A stretch of DNA of 64,000 nucleotides from UBA1258 sp963643225 (GCA_963643225.1 CAVIIX010000002.1:1-64000); one strand, 5' to 3'; counted from the stretch's first letter, positions 41,255 through 50,631 are shown. Made by a program: numbers and translations. The notes: generated by a model not told the origin, from the letters alone.

Positions 41255-43115
41255 ATATTATCCCCTCCTTGTGGCAGCAGCCATTGTAGGCATTTTTACA
41301 GTGATTTTCCTTATAGCCTTTGCTTTAATGAAGGATAAAAAGCAGGCAATCGGCTTTGAGCGCAGCATGAAGGATTCAGAAATTTTAAAGAGAATGCTTG
41401 TGTATGCAAGGCCATATTATAAAAGCTTTATTTTAGTTTTCCTTATACTAATATTTTCTATTACCTATGATGTGGCATCGCCCTTGATTATCGGTAAAAT
41501 CGAGGAAGTGGTAAAAGAAAAATTTGAAATGAGCTTTTTGTTAAAGTACGTGTGGATGTATGTGGGAATGTTAATAATCACCATTCTCTGTACTTATTTT
41601 CAGGCGATGCTTTTACAGGTGACAGGTCAGAAAATTTTATCAAGAATCAGAGAGGACGCCTTTTTTCATATCGAAAGCCTTTCTCACGATCAGTTTAACC
41701 ACATTCCGGTTGGGAAGCTTGTGACACGTGTTACTAACGACACAAATGCAATTTCACAGATGTTTACAAATATACTCGTAAACTTAGTTAAAAATATTTT
41801 TGTAATTATTGCAGTTACTGCTGCAATGTTTGCGCTTAACTATGAGCTTACGTTAATGGTGCTTGCATTTACGCCTTTTGTGGTGATTTTTACTTTTGTA
41901 TTCAGAAAATTTTCAAGAAAGTGTTATCGTCGCACAAAAGACGCCACCACCGATATAAATACTTTTCTTTCGGAGAATTTATCCGGTATGAAAATTACCC
42001 AGATATTTAACTGCGAAGAGAAAAAATTTAACGAATTTAAGGAAAAAAACACTGAATTAAAGAAGTCACGCGTAGCAAACATTGCGGTATTTTCCGTGTT
42101 CAGACCCTCGATTTATATGCTGTACATGGCGTCGGTTCTGTGTCTTTTGTATCTGTGCGGTAAAGGCTACATTAAAAATTCCGTGGTATTTGGACAGACC
42201 ATCACAAGCGGAACTCTTGTAAGCTTTTATATGTACATTAATAAATTTTATAACCCCATTCAAAATCTTGCCGAGCAGTTTAATCAGCTTCAGTCAGCCT
42301 TTGCTTCTGCAGAGAAGATCTTCTCTATTATGGATATGAAGCCTGAGATTACGGATTCTGAAGATGCAATCGAGCTTGACCACATAAAGGGAGAGATTGA
42401 ATTTAAGCATGTATGGTTTTCTTACGAAAACGAGGACTGGGTGCTAAAGGATGTTTCCTTCCACATTAAGCCTAAAGAAACCGTTGCCTTTGTAGGCTCA
42501 ACGGGCTCTGGCAAAACGACGATTTTAAGCCTTGTGTGCAGGAATTACGACATTCAGAAGGGGGAAATTTTAATAGACGGAATCGACATAAAAAGGATTA
42601 AGCTTTCGTGCCTGCGTTCTCATTTTGGGCAGATGCTTCAGGAGGTTTTTATATTTTCAGGTACCATTCGTTCAAATATTGTGTTAAGAAACGAAGAATT
42701 TACGGACAGCGATATAATTAAGGCTTGTGAATACGTAAATGCAGATCATTTTATCAGCAGGCTTCCTAACGGAATAAACGAAGAAGTAAGAGAAAGGGGA
42801 AACAATTTTTCACAGGGTGAAAAGCAGTTACTTTCTTTTGCAAGAACTATAATACACAAGCCGGACGTAATGATTTTGGACGAAGCAACCGCCAATATCG
42901 ATACGGAAACCGAAAAGTTAATACAAAATTCATTGGAAAAAATGATGAATATAGGTACAATGCTAATTGTAGCCCACCGACTTTCCACCATTCAGCATGC
43001 GGATAAAATTATTGTAATATCAAACGGCAAAATAAAAGAAATGGGAAGCCATAAGGAGCTTCTTAAAAAGCAGGGGGCCTACTACGAGCTTTACAGACTT
43101 CAATATGAAAGTTAG
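41244..43115 (+). CDS. Heterodimeric ABC exporter subunit, active catalytic site
   Basis: A 623-residue half transporter with an extra N-terminal helix (residues 8-28) before the six-helix domain. Walker A is GSTGSGKTT and Walker B ILDEATANID with catalytic Glu547. The signature motif is NFSQGEKQL instead of LSGGQ. Combined with the preceding protein, this gives one full and one degenerate ATP site. AAGGAGGAAGAAA precedes the ATG. DUF3737 and phosphopantetheinyl transferase genes follow on the same strand. Confidence 0.9.
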   Translation: MMREYYPLLVAAAIVGIFTVIFLIAFALMKDKKQAIGFERSMKDSEILKRMLVYARPYYKSFILVFLILIFSITYDVASPLIIGKIEEVVKEKFEMSFLLKYVWMYVGMLIITILCTYFQAMLLQVTGQKILSRIREDAFFHIESLSHDQFNHIPVGKLVTRVTNDTNAISQMFTNILVNLVKNIFVIIAVTAAMFALNYELTLMVLAFTPFVVIFTFVFRKFSRKCYRRTKDATTDINTFLSENLSGMKITQIFNCEEKKFNEFKEKNTELKKSRVANIAVFSVFRPSIYMLYMASVLCLLYLCGKGYIKNSVVFGQTITSGTLVSFYMYINKFYNPIQNLAEQFNQLQSAFASAEKIFSIMDMKPEITDSEDAIELDHIKGEIEFKHVWFSYENEDWVLKDVSFHIKPKETVAFVGSTGSGKTTILSLVCRNYDIQKGEILIDGIDIKRIKLSCLRSHFGQMLQEVFIFSGTIRSNIVLRNEEFTDSDIIKACEYVNADHFISRLPNGINEEVRERGNNFSQGEKQLLSFARTIIHKPDVMILDEATANIDTETEKLIQNSLEKMMNIGTMLIVAHRLSTIQHADKIIVISNGKIKEMGSHKELLKKQGAYYELYRLQYES

Positions 43116-43126
43116 GAGTGATTTTC

Positions 43127-43963
43127 ATGGAAATAAAAAACAAAACCTTTGATGAGGAAAGAGCATTATATAATTTAAAGGATTCATCAGTGATTGACTG
43201 TACCTTTTCTGGCCCTAAGGATGGTGAGTCTTCAATGAAGGAAGCAAGAAACATAAGGGTTATCAATGCGGATTTTTCTTTACGCTATCCTATGTGGCAC
43301 GTAAAGGGCTTTGAGCTTAAGGCTTCAAGGATGGATGACAAGACGAGAGCCGCTTTATGGTATGCCTCGGAGGGTTTAATTGAGAATTCAAAGCTTCACG
43401 GAATTAAGGCAGTAAGAGAATGTAACGGTATTACCTTAAAGAAGTGTGATATTGAATCAATGGAATTTGGCTGGAAATGTTCTGACATCACTCTTGAAGA
43501 TACAGACATTAAATCTGAATATATTTTTCTTGATTCTAAAAATGTGACGCTTAAAAACGTAAACATGAAGGGAAAATATTCATTCCAGTACGTTGAAAAT
43601 CTTACTATAGAGGATTCTGATTTAGATACAAAGGATGCCTTCTGGCACGCAAAAAACGTGACGGTTAAGAATTCAACCGTAAAGGGCGAATATCTTGCAT
43701 GGTTTTCTGAAGGTCTGACCTTAATAAACTGTAAGATAATAGGCACACAGCCTTTGTGCTACTGTAAGGATTTAAAGCTTATCAACTGCACCATGGAGGG
43801 CTGCGACCTTTCCTTTGAATATTCAGAGGTGGATGCGGAGGTGAAGGGCTTTATTGATTCTGTTAAAAATCCCAAATCAGGCCGCATTGTATGTGACGCT
43901 GTAGGGGAGGTAATACGCGGTGATGAAGTAATGGAATGCCAGGGTGAGGTTATTATAAGATAA
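43127..43963 (+). CDS. DUF3737 family protein (right-handed beta-helix)
   Basis: A 278-residue protein made of repeated short beta-strand units such as ITLKKCDIES, ITLEDTDIKS, VTLKNVNMKG, LTIEDSDLDT, VTVKNSTVKG and LTLINCKIIG. That is a pectate-lyase-like parallel beta-helix, as described for DUF3737. There is no signal peptide. The start at 43127 has AGGAG eight bases upstream; the GTG at 43118 overlaps that site. Its stop overlaps the next start (TAATG). Molecular function unknown. Confidence 0.87.
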   Translation: MEIKNKTFDEERALYNLKDSSVIDCTFSGPKDGESSMKEARNIRVINADFSLRYPMWHVKGFELKASRMDDKTRAALWYASEGLIENSKLHGIKAVRECNGITLKKCDIESMEFGWKCSDITLEDTDIKSEYIFLDSKNVTLKNVNMKGKYSFQYVENLTIEDSDLDTKDAFWHAKNVTVKNSTVKGEYLAWFSEGLTLINCKIIGTQPLCYCKDLKLINCTMEGCDLSFEYSEVDAEVKGFIDSVKNPKSGRIVCDAVGEVIRGDEVMECQGEVIIR

Positions 43964-44589
43964 TGCTTGCTTTAAAAATTTGCAATGTGAGTGAATTTTT
44001 AAGTGCTGAGGCTATTAAGGCTTCTTATTTAAGAATTCCTGACTGGCGTAAAGAAAAAATTGCTTCCTGTAAGCTAAAAAAAACCAAGCTTTTAAGTCTT
44101 GCAGCTTCTGTGGCTTTAGCAGACGGGATGGAAGAACTTGGGATTGATTTAAATATGCCGGTTAAGATTTCTGAACATGGAAAGCCGGAATTTGATTATG
44201 CTTCTGAGCCCTTCGACGGTTTAAGGGTTTATTTTAATCTGTCACACTCTTTAAATATTGGGGCCTGCGTTTTCAGTGACAGTCCCGTTGGGCTTGATAT
44301 TCAGATAAAGAAGCCTATAAGAGAAAACGTTGCAAAAAGGTATTTCGGAAGTGAAGAAGTAAAGGCCATTGAAAGAGCTTCTGAAGCTGAAGGGCTTGAT
44401 TTGTTTTACCGCTACTGGACCTTGAAGGAAAGCTATTTAAAGTGTATCGGAAGGGGAATCGGAGAAGATTTTTGCAGCATTAATTTTTCTTTTGCAGAAG
44501 ATAAAAATGTTGAATTCCCTGGATTTAAATTTATCGAAAAGGATTATAAAGAATACAGAATATGCGTATGCGAAAAGATTTTAGTGTGA
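43963..44589 (+). CDS. 4'-phosphopantetheinyl transferase (Sfp type)
   Basis: A 208-residue enzyme that loads the CoA-derived arm onto carrier proteins. Motifs are YFNLSHSLNIGACVFSD, VGLDIQIKKP (the Mg-binding G-x-D-x-x) and FYRYWTLKESYLKCIGRG (W-x-x-KE-x-x-x-K). No NRPS, PKS or acyl carrier protein gene is in the window, so its target is elsewhere. It is translationally coupled to the DUF3737 gene. Confidence 0.88.
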   Translation: MLALKICNVSEFLSAEAIKASYLRIPDWRKEKIASCKLKKTKLLSLAASVALADGMEELGIDLNMPVKISEHGKPEFDYASEPFDGLRVYFNLSHSLNIGACVFSDSPVGLDIQIKKPIRENVAKRYFGSEEVKAIERASEAEGLDLFYRYWTLKESYLKCIGRGIGEDFCSINFSFAEDKNVEFPGFKFIEKDYKEYRICVCEKILV

Positions 44590-44603
44590 CGCTAAAAAGG
44601 TTG

Positions 44604-44631
44604 TTGACATTCCCAGATTACGTGTTATTAT
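44604..44631 (+). promoter_or_regulatory. Promoter of the degV gene
   Basis: TTGACA (44604-44609), 16-base spacer, TATTAT (44626-44631). Confidence 0.6.
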
Positions 44632-44689
44632 AAAAGACGTAGCAAGTAGTTATCAAAACTACATAGAATGATTAAGAGAACGAAAGGGA

Positions 44690-45529
44690 ATGGTAGACAA
44701 AATGAAATTGGTTATAGATTCTGCTTCAAATATAAGAGAATATTCAGGGATTGATTATGAAATTGTACCGCTTTCAATAAGAACGAATGAAAAAGAATAT
44801 AGAGACGATAGTGAGCTGGATGTACTCAACATGGTGTCTGAGCTTGAAAAATATAAAGGAAAGTCAGGAAGCGCCTGCCCGGGCACGGGTGAATATATGG
44901 ACGCTGTAAAGGGAGAGAAGGAAGCAATTATTGTGACACTTGCAAGCAAGCTTTCGGGCTCCTTTAATGCAGCCCAGACGGCAGCAGGACTTTACATGGA
45001 AGAGAATGCCGACACTACCGTGTATGCTCTTGATTCAAATTCAATTGGACCCGTTGAGAGACTTATTGCAGACAGATTTAAGAAAAATGTTGATGAAGGA
45101 AAATCCATTGACGAGACCTTCGACGATTTAAATGCCTATTCCAAAAACCACCTTAGAATCGGCTTTTGTCTTAAATCCCTTGTAAATTTAGCCAATAACG
45201 GACGTATTTCTCCGGTGGTTGCAAAATTTGCCAATGTTGTGGGGATAAGAATTGTAGGTGTTTTCTCGGAATGGGGCGAGCTTCAGCCCACCCACAAAGC
45301 CAGAGGAGATAAGAAGAGTTTAGAGGCAATGCTTGAAAATATGGAAAATGACGGTTATAAGGGCGGGAAGATGTACATAGATCACTGCGACGGACTTTCA
45401 ACAGCACTTAGCTTAAGAGAAAGGGTACTTGAAAAACATCCGGGTGCGGAAGTGACAATTGGAGAAACCACCGGCCTTTGCAGCTTTTATGCTGAGCGAG
45501 GCGGAATAGTTTTTGGCTACGAAATTTAA
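44690..45529 (+). CDS. DegV-family fatty-acid-binding protein
   Basis: A 279-residue protein. The family opening MKLVIDSASNI, the SGSACPGTGEYMDA loop, TLASKLSGSFNAA and the C-terminal GETTGLCSFYAERG are all visible. DegV/FakB-type proteins bind a fatty acid for the fatty-acid kinase FakA. The start is ambiguous: ATG 44690 lies only one base after AAAGGG, while ATG 44702 (MKLV...) matches the usual family N-terminus but is 13 bases away. Flanked by its own promoter and a strong terminator. Confidence 0.88.
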   Translation: MVDKMKLVIDSASNIREYSGIDYEIVPLSIRTNEKEYRDDSELDVLNMVSELEKYKGKSGSACPGTGEYMDAVKGEKEAIIVTLASKLSGSFNAAQTAAGLYMEENADTTVYALDSNSIGPVERLIADRFKKNVDEGKSIDETFDDLNAYSKNHLRIGFCLKSLVNLANNGRISPVVAKFANVVGIRIVGVFSEWGELQPTHKARGDKKSLEAMLENMENDGYKGGKMYIDHCDGLSTALSLRERVLEKHPGAEVTIGETTGLCSFYAERGGIVFGYEI

Positions 45530-45531
45530 AC

Positions 45532-45564
45532 AAAAAAGCACGGGACTGTGTCCCGTGCTTTTTT
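45532..45564 (+). terminator. Intrinsic terminator after degV
   Basis: Fourteen-base-pair stem AAAAAAGCACGGGA/TCCCGTGCTTTTTT. Confidence 0.94.
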
Positions 45565-45699
45565 ATCGTATAGGAAGCCTCGTCCCTATACTATAAAAAC
45601 GCTCCGTGAGGATCGCACTGCGTGCCGATGATGCACAATAGCGTAAGGTGTATGTCGCTGAGTCTTACTTGCAGATAAGGTATTGCGAATATCATTGAC
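45565..45699 (+). repeat. Chimeric repeat: family B head with family A tail
   Basis: ATCGTATAGGAAGCC...CCCTATAC hairpin, GGATCGCACTGCGTGCCGATGATGCAC, then TAGCGTAAGGTGTATGTCGC (compare 29741-29758), ending with ATTGCGAATATCATTGAC (45682-45699). It starts directly after a terminator. Confidence 0.82.
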
Positions 45700-45734
45700 A
45701 TATGATATGAAGTCTCATTTTGGATAACAGCTTG

Positions 45735-45815
45735 TTGCGCAAGTATTGGTAAAAATGACGAGTTGACTTGAGAGATGGAACGTGGTATTTTAGGGTTGTG
45801 CAAACGGTTGCGCAA
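45735..45815 (+). promoter_or_regulatory. Galactan-locus promoter with LacI operators
   Basis: TTGACT (45763-45768), 17-base spacer, TATTTT (45786-45791). A 20-base near-palindrome TTGTGCAAACGGTTGCGCAA (45796-45815) covers the start point, and a second TTGCGCAA palindrome lies at 45735-45742, about 67 base pairs upstream centre to centre. This suits repression, possibly with looping, by the LacI protein encoded at 47760. Confidence 0.78.
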
Positions 45816-45840
45816 GCCGGGACACAAAAAGGAGGGTTAA

Positions 45841-47760
45841 ATGAAAAAATTAGGAGCAATTTTAGGAAGTCTTGCATTACTTACACTTGCAGGCTGCGGT
45901 AAATATGAAGCAGTAATGCCTACCAAAGCAGAGGAAGCAGGAATTTATGTAGATGCTGTTGAAGGCATTTCCGACGATTTCTTCAGAGGGGTGGATATTT
46001 CAACGGTATTAATAGAAGAAAAAAGCGGAGCTGTATATAAAAATCTTGAGGGCAAGGAAGAGGATTTATTTAAGATTCTTGCAGACGCAGGTGTTAACTG
46101 TGTAAGAGTGAGAGTCTGGGTAGATCCTTATGATGAAAACGGAAACGGCTACGGCGGTGGTAACTGCGATGCCAAATGTGCTGCGGAAATAGCAAAAAGA
46201 GCTGCAGATTACGGCATGAAGACGCTGGTTGATTTCCATTATTCGGATTTCTGGGCAGATCCTTCCAAGCAGATAGTGCCTAAGGCCTGGGAAGGCTTTA
46301 CAAGCGCGGAGAAAGCAGAGGCTGCCTATACCTTTACATATGAAACGCTTGAAGAAATTATAAAAGCGGGCGGTGATGTATATGGCGTACAGGTGGGTAA
46401 TGAAACAAACAACGGTATGTGCGGAGAGACTTTATGGAGCAGTGTTACCGATATCATGAAGGGTGGCAGTAAGGCTGTAAGAGAAATAAGTGAAAAGAAC
46501 AATCTTGACATAAAGGTATGTGTACATTTCACAAATCCTGAATCCGCAAGCAATATTAAAACAATTGCTGAAAAGCTTAAAAATTATGAGCTTGACTATG
46601 ATGTATTTGGATTTTCATACTATCCCTACTGGCATGGCTCACTTGAAAACCTTAAAAGCTTAATGACCTACATTCAGGAGACCTACGATAAAGATACAAT
46701 GGTGGTAGAAACGGCTTATATGTTTACGGACGGAGACGGTGACGGAAATGCAAATTCCGTATCTACAAAGGATTTGGTAGCTGATTACGGCCCTACATAT
46801 CAAAGCCAGGCAAATGCCATAAGAGATATCTGTGCGGCAGTTTCAGAGGCAGGAGGCTTAGGTGTGTTTTACTGGGAGCCTGCATGGATTCCTGTAGATT
46901 CAGACACCTGGGAATTAGGCTCAGGCTGGGCTACAAGCTATGCAGCCGCATATGACCCTAACGATGCAGGCGTTTATTACGGTGGATGTGCATGGGATAA
47001 TCAGGCTATGTTTTCTTTTGACGGAACAGCGCTTCCCTCACTTTATGTATGGAAATATTTAAAATACGGCGCTACCTGTGCAACGAAAATTGATTTCGTA
47101 AATGACATTGTGATAGATGTAATAACGGGAAGCTCTCTTGAACTTCCAAAAGAAATTGAGGTTCACTACAATAACAGAAGCTTAAACGGCCTTGCGCCCG
47201 TCACCTGGAATGAAAGCGACATTAACAATACTGACACAAACACTCCCGGTGAATATACGGTTAAGGGTGCCTTTGAAGACGGCACGGAAGTGACGGCAAA
47301 AGTAAAGGTACAGGGAGAAAACATATTAGTCAATTCAAGCTTTGAAGAATCTGATGTATCCATGTGGACAATTACCGAAGCCAAGGCTTCAACGGTGGGT
47401 ATTCAGGATAAAGAAAGTGACGCTTATTCAGGCACGAAGGCTTTACATTACTGGAGTGACGGCGCAGTTAAATTTAGAATTGAGCAGATTTTAACGGGTC
47501 TTGAAAACGGTAAATACACCTTAAGCTGCTACGTACAGGGCGGCGATTCCGGTAAGACTCCTGAAATGTTTCTTTATGCGAATGCAGGTGGCAAGGAATA
47601 TAAGGAGGATTACCTTGTGGATGGCTGGATAAACTGGAAGCATCCTGTTATAAGCAAAATTGAAGTTACTGACGGCACCCTCGCCTTTGGCGTAGACGTT
47701 GATGCTACAGCCGGAGCCTGGGGCACCATTGATGATTTTTATTTATACAAGGCAGAGTAA
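45841..47760 (+). CDS. Secreted GH53 endo-beta-1,4-galactanase with Ig-like and CBM61-like domains
   Basis: A 639-residue lipoprotein (lipobox LAGC, Cys19). The GH53 barrel spans about residues 47-435, with acid/base Glu188 (VQVGNETNNG) and nucleophile Glu290 (VVETAY). FHYSDFWADP and the YYWEPAW-type motif near residue 345 are also family marks. Residues about 438-495 look like a bacterial Ig-like domain, and 497-639 (ILVNSSFEESDVSMW...DDFYLYKAE) resembles CBM61, which binds beta-1,4-galactan. It should cut galactan side chains of pectin outside the cell. AAAGGAGGG precedes the ATG; operators lie upstream. Confidence 0.92.
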   Translation: MKKLGAILGSLALLTLAGCGKYEAVMPTKAEEAGIYVDAVEGISDDFFRGVDISTVLIEEKSGAVYKNLEGKEEDLFKILADAGVNCVRVRVWVDPYDENGNGYGGGNCDAKCAAEIAKRAADYGMKTLVDFHYSDFWADPSKQIVPKAWEGFTSAEKAEAAYTFTYETLEEIIKAGGDVYGVQVGNETNNGMCGETLWSSVTDIMKGGSKAVREISEKNNLDIKVCVHFTNPESASNIKTIAEKLKNYELDYDVFGFSYYPYWHGSLENLKSLMTYIQETYDKDTMVVETAYMFTDGDGDGNANSVSTKDLVADYGPTYQSQANAIRDICAAVSEAGGLGVFYWEPAWIPVDSDTWELGSGWATSYAAAYDPNDAGVYYGGCAWDNQAMFSFDGTALPSLYVWKYLKYGATCATKIDFVNDIVIDVITGSSLELPKEIEVHYNNRSLNGLAPVTWNESDINNTDTNTPGEYTVKGAFEDGTEVTAKVKVQGENILVNSSFEESDVSMWTITEAKASTVGIQDKESDAYSGTKALHYWSDGAVKFRIEQILTGLENGKYTLSCYVQGGDSGKTPEMFLYANAGGKEYKEDYLVDGWINWKHPVISKIEVTDGTLAFGVDVDATAGAWGTIDDFYLYKAE

Positions 47761-48761
47761 TGGATAATAAAAAGAAAATAACCATTGAAGACGTGGCACT
47801 GGCCCTGGGGGTATCGAAAACCACGGTATCAAGAGCCATCTCCGGAAAGGGCAGAGTAGGTGAGGCTACAAGAAACCGCGTGCTTTTGTATATACAGGAA
47901 AACGGCTATGTGCCAAATGCCATAGCAAAGAGCTTAGCTTCTTCAAGAACCTATAATATCGGGCTTTCAATGCCGGAAGAATATTCACTTATCGATTTGC
48001 CCTTTTTCCAGAAGTGCATGATGGGCATATGCGAATATGCCGGCAACAATGACTACGACGTGGTGATTACAAAAACCGGCGCTGACGACGTATCACAGCT
48101 TGCACGGATGGTAGACAACAAAAAGGTAGACGGAGTAATAATATCACGTACTCTTATAAAAGACGCGCCGGTGGAATTGTTAAAGGAAAAAGGCATCCCC
48201 TTTGTCACAATCGGTTCAAGCAACGACCAAGAGGTAATACAGATAGATAACGATCATGAATCAGCCTGCGCCATGCTTACATCAATTTTGTTTAAGCAGG
48301 GAATAGAAAAAATTGCACTTCTCTGCGGCGATTCAACCCATGTGGTAACCAACAGCCGCTGCAGGGGCTTTGTGAAGGCCTTAAGGGAGGTCGGAGTGAA
48401 GGAGCCTGAAGAATACGTTTTTAAGGAAACCACCGGAAATTATCTTGAAAAGGTTGTAAATGAAATCCTTGATAAGGAGTATGACTGCATACTTTGCATG
48501 GACGATTCAATTTGCCTGCGGGTGCTTGATATACTTAAGAACGAGGGCGTGGAAATACCAAAGGATATTAAGGTAGCAAGCTTCTACAATTCAAGTACAC
48601 TTGAAAGAAACACTCCGTCCATCACGTCCCTTAAATTTGATGCAAAAGAACTTGGCATTACAGCCGCTAAGGTTTTGATTGACGTGATAAATGAACGCGA
48701 AGTATCAAAGAAGACATTATTAGGGTACGAGATTTCCATGAAGGAATCTACCCGTATCTGA
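47760..48761 (+). CDS. LacI-family regulator of the galactan locus
   Basis: A 333-residue repressor. The HTH is TIEDVALALGVSKTTVSRAISG, followed by the GYVPNAIAKSLAS hinge. The effector domain has VDGVIISRTL and LCGDSTHVVTNSRCRGFVKAL. It overlaps the GH53 stop by one base (TAATG) and precedes an unknown protein by 16 bases. The near-palindrome at 45796-45815 is the obvious binding site, giving autoregulation. Effector probably galactose or a galacto-oligosaccharide. Confidence 0.92.
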   Translation: MDNKKKITIEDVALALGVSKTTVSRAISGKGRVGEATRNRVLLYIQENGYVPNAIAKSLASSRTYNIGLSMPEEYSLIDLPFFQKCMMGICEYAGNNDYDVVITKTGADDVSQLARMVDNKKVDGVIISRTLIKDAPVELLKEKGIPFVTIGSSNDQEVIQIDNDHESACAMLTSILFKQGIEKIALLCGDSTHVVTNSRCRGFVKALREVGVKEPEEYVFKETTGNYLEKVVNEILDKEYDCILCMDDSICLRVLDILKNEGVEIPKDIKVASFYNSSTLERNTPSITSLKFDAKELGITAAKVLIDVINEREVSKKTLLGYEISMKESTRI

Positions 48762-48777
48762 ATACACGGAGGAAGAG

Positions 48778-50631
48778 ATGAAGAATCAGTTTGTAGTAAA
48801 CATTATTCACCGCCCTGAAATGGTACCTGAATATGCTGAAAAGGTAACAGGACACGGTAAGGAAGAAAATCTTGGAAGAAAAGCCCTGCTGACGGAATCT
48901 CTTGATATTTTCAAGACACAGCAGAGTCTTGCTCACAAGTACGGTCTTAAGACCACAATTCAGATGACCTACGCTTCACTTTTTAATGATGAAGCTGTAG
49001 CCCTGGCATTTGAAGATCACGAAAAATACGGCGACGAAATCGCCTTGTCTTTACTGGGGCTTCCCTGTACAGAGTTTAGAGAAAAATACAAAACAAAGGA
49101 TTTCTGCATATGGATGTTTTCAATGGAAGACAAGATTTCCATCGTAAACGATGTATTTGGCAAGTTCTATGACAGATTCGGCTTCTATCCTGAATCAACC
49201 GGCTCCTATTATATGGATGCTGAGCTTATCAATTACATCAAGGCAACCTATCCTTCGGTTAAGTGCGCAGTAGCTACCTGTTGGGAAGAAGGCCCAAAGG
49301 CATACCATACCTGCAACAATTCCTGGTATACCCTTATGGACGGCGGCCCCTGGGCTCCATGGATTCCTTCAAAGGTAAATACTCACGCTCCCGCAGCCAA
49401 TGAAGCAGAGGATAGCGGCATTGTAGCTATCCCTCATTTATCAAGAGACCTTCTTGCCTGCTATGACGGTAACGGTTCAAACTTCGGAACTCATCCTCAG
49501 AACGTATTAAGAGGTATGATTTACGATTCAAAGACATGGGATTTCCCTTATTTATTCAACCTTATCGACCAGTACAGAGTGCTTGCCGACTATAACAACG
49601 GTATCGCCTACAACATGATGTTTGTAGGTCCCGGCTGGATGAACAAGGCAGGACGCTGGGAGGCTCCCTACGAGCTTTTATATAAGTCCTACGACGAGGG
49701 CATGAAGTACTACGGAAGATTAAAAGAAGAAGGTGAGTTAACAGACCTTACAATGTCTGAATTTGCTGATTTCTACAGAGCCAACAAAACCTACACAGAG
49801 CCCGAATGTGCTCTCTGGAAGGACATTTTGTACGGCTCTGACAAGCAGCTTTTCTGGTACTGCGACCCTTACATGAGAGTGTGCCTGAACATGGACCAGG
49901 GAGGTGCAATCGTAGACCTGCGTCCATATGCTTCCAAGCTTGAATGGCCCATCGGTATCGGCACTCCACATGTTCAGGACTGTTCATATCCTTTCCTGAT
50001 TCAGGAAAAATACAGAGCCGGCTACTTTACTCACTATGCAGGTGAAGGCACTGTAAGAAGTGCAAAGCTTACTCACAACGGAGAAGAGGTTGACCTTTGC
50101 TTATGCCGCACAAAGGCTAAATTTTCAGAAGAAAACATTAATGGCATAAAGAACAGAATATTAACTCTTGATCCGGTTGACATTGAATTTGCAGACTTAA
50201 CCGTAACACTTCAGTCTAAATTTTATTTTGCAGAAGGAAGCTCTGAAATAAAGACAGAACGTACCATTTTGAAGATGTCAGATCAAAACGCTGAGGTTTC
50301 AATTAACGAATACATGGTAGCCTGCTACGGCACAACCGAGTACCCGGAAGATATGACGGGCGTTAAACTTACTGTCGAGGGCTTGGCAAAAGAAACAATC
50401 GATTATGCATATAAGTGTCGTGAAGCACACGCTGAAAATGCAAAAGAAGCCTATGCCGTTATACCAAACATTAAGACAAGAGTGGGCATTAAGGCACAGG
50501 GCGGCTTGGGCATAGAAGGCTACGTTAAGGAAGGCTATGCCTTCTCACCTATGTTTACACTTGGCTACACTGCTACATTAAAAGAAAAGGAGACCTTTAC
50601 ATCATGGCTCAGTCTGGCAAGGGAAAATTAA
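48778..50631 (+). CDS. Unrecognised 617-residue protein, probable carbohydrate-active enzyme
   Basis: I do not recognise this family. There is no signal peptide. The N-terminal half (to about residue 330) reads like a deacetylase/GH57-GH38-type distorted barrel: FVVNIIHRPEMVPEYAE, alternating helices, FGFYPESTGSYYMDAELINY, and Asp/Glu/His-rich loops with many Trp. The second half is beta-rich (VDLRPYASKLEWPIG, YFTHYAGEG, IEFADLTVTLQSKFYFAEG) like a mutarotase-type sandwich of large glycosidases. The position between a LacI gene and a zinc-ribbon protein/GH53 pair implies action on galacto-oligosaccharides. GGAGGAAGAG precedes the ATG. The last 28 bases overlap the next gene. Confidence 0.6.
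   Translation: MKNQFVVNIIHRPEMVPEYAEKVTGHGKEENLGRKALLTESLDIFKTQQSLAHKYGLKTTIQMTYASLFNDEAVALAFEDHEKYGDEIALSLLGLPCTEFREKYKTKDFCIWMFSMEDKISIVNDVFGKFYDRFGFYPESTGSYYMDAELINYIKATYPSVKCAVATCWEEGPKAYHTCNNSWYTLMDGGPWAPWIPSKVNTHAPAANEAEDSGIVAIPHLSRDLLACYDGNGSNFGTHPQNVLRGMIYDSKTWDFPYLFNLIDQYRVLADYNNGIAYNMMFVGPGWMNKAGRWEAPYELLYKSYDEGMKYYGRLKEEGELTDLTMSEFADFYRANKTYTEPECALWKDILYGSDKQLFWYCDPYMRVCLNMDQGGAIVDLRPYASKLEWPIGIGTPHVQDCSYPFLIQEKYRAGYFTHYAGEGTVRSAKLTHNGEEVDLCLCRTKAKFSEENINGIKNRILTLDPVDIEFADLTVTLQSKFYFAEGSSEIKTERTILKMSDQNAEVSINEYMVACYGTTEYPEDMTGVKLTVEGLAKETIDYAYKCREAHAENAKEAYAVIPNIKTRVGIKAQGGLGIEGYVKEGYAFSPMFTLGYTATLKEKETFTSWLSLAREN

Noticed and set aside
48778..50631. Calling the 617-residue protein a polysaccharide deacetylase or GH57 outright
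   Set aside because: The HxxxH and Asp metal motifs of NodB enzymes and the GH57 catalytic blocks could not be located with confidence, so only a general fold-level guess was kept.
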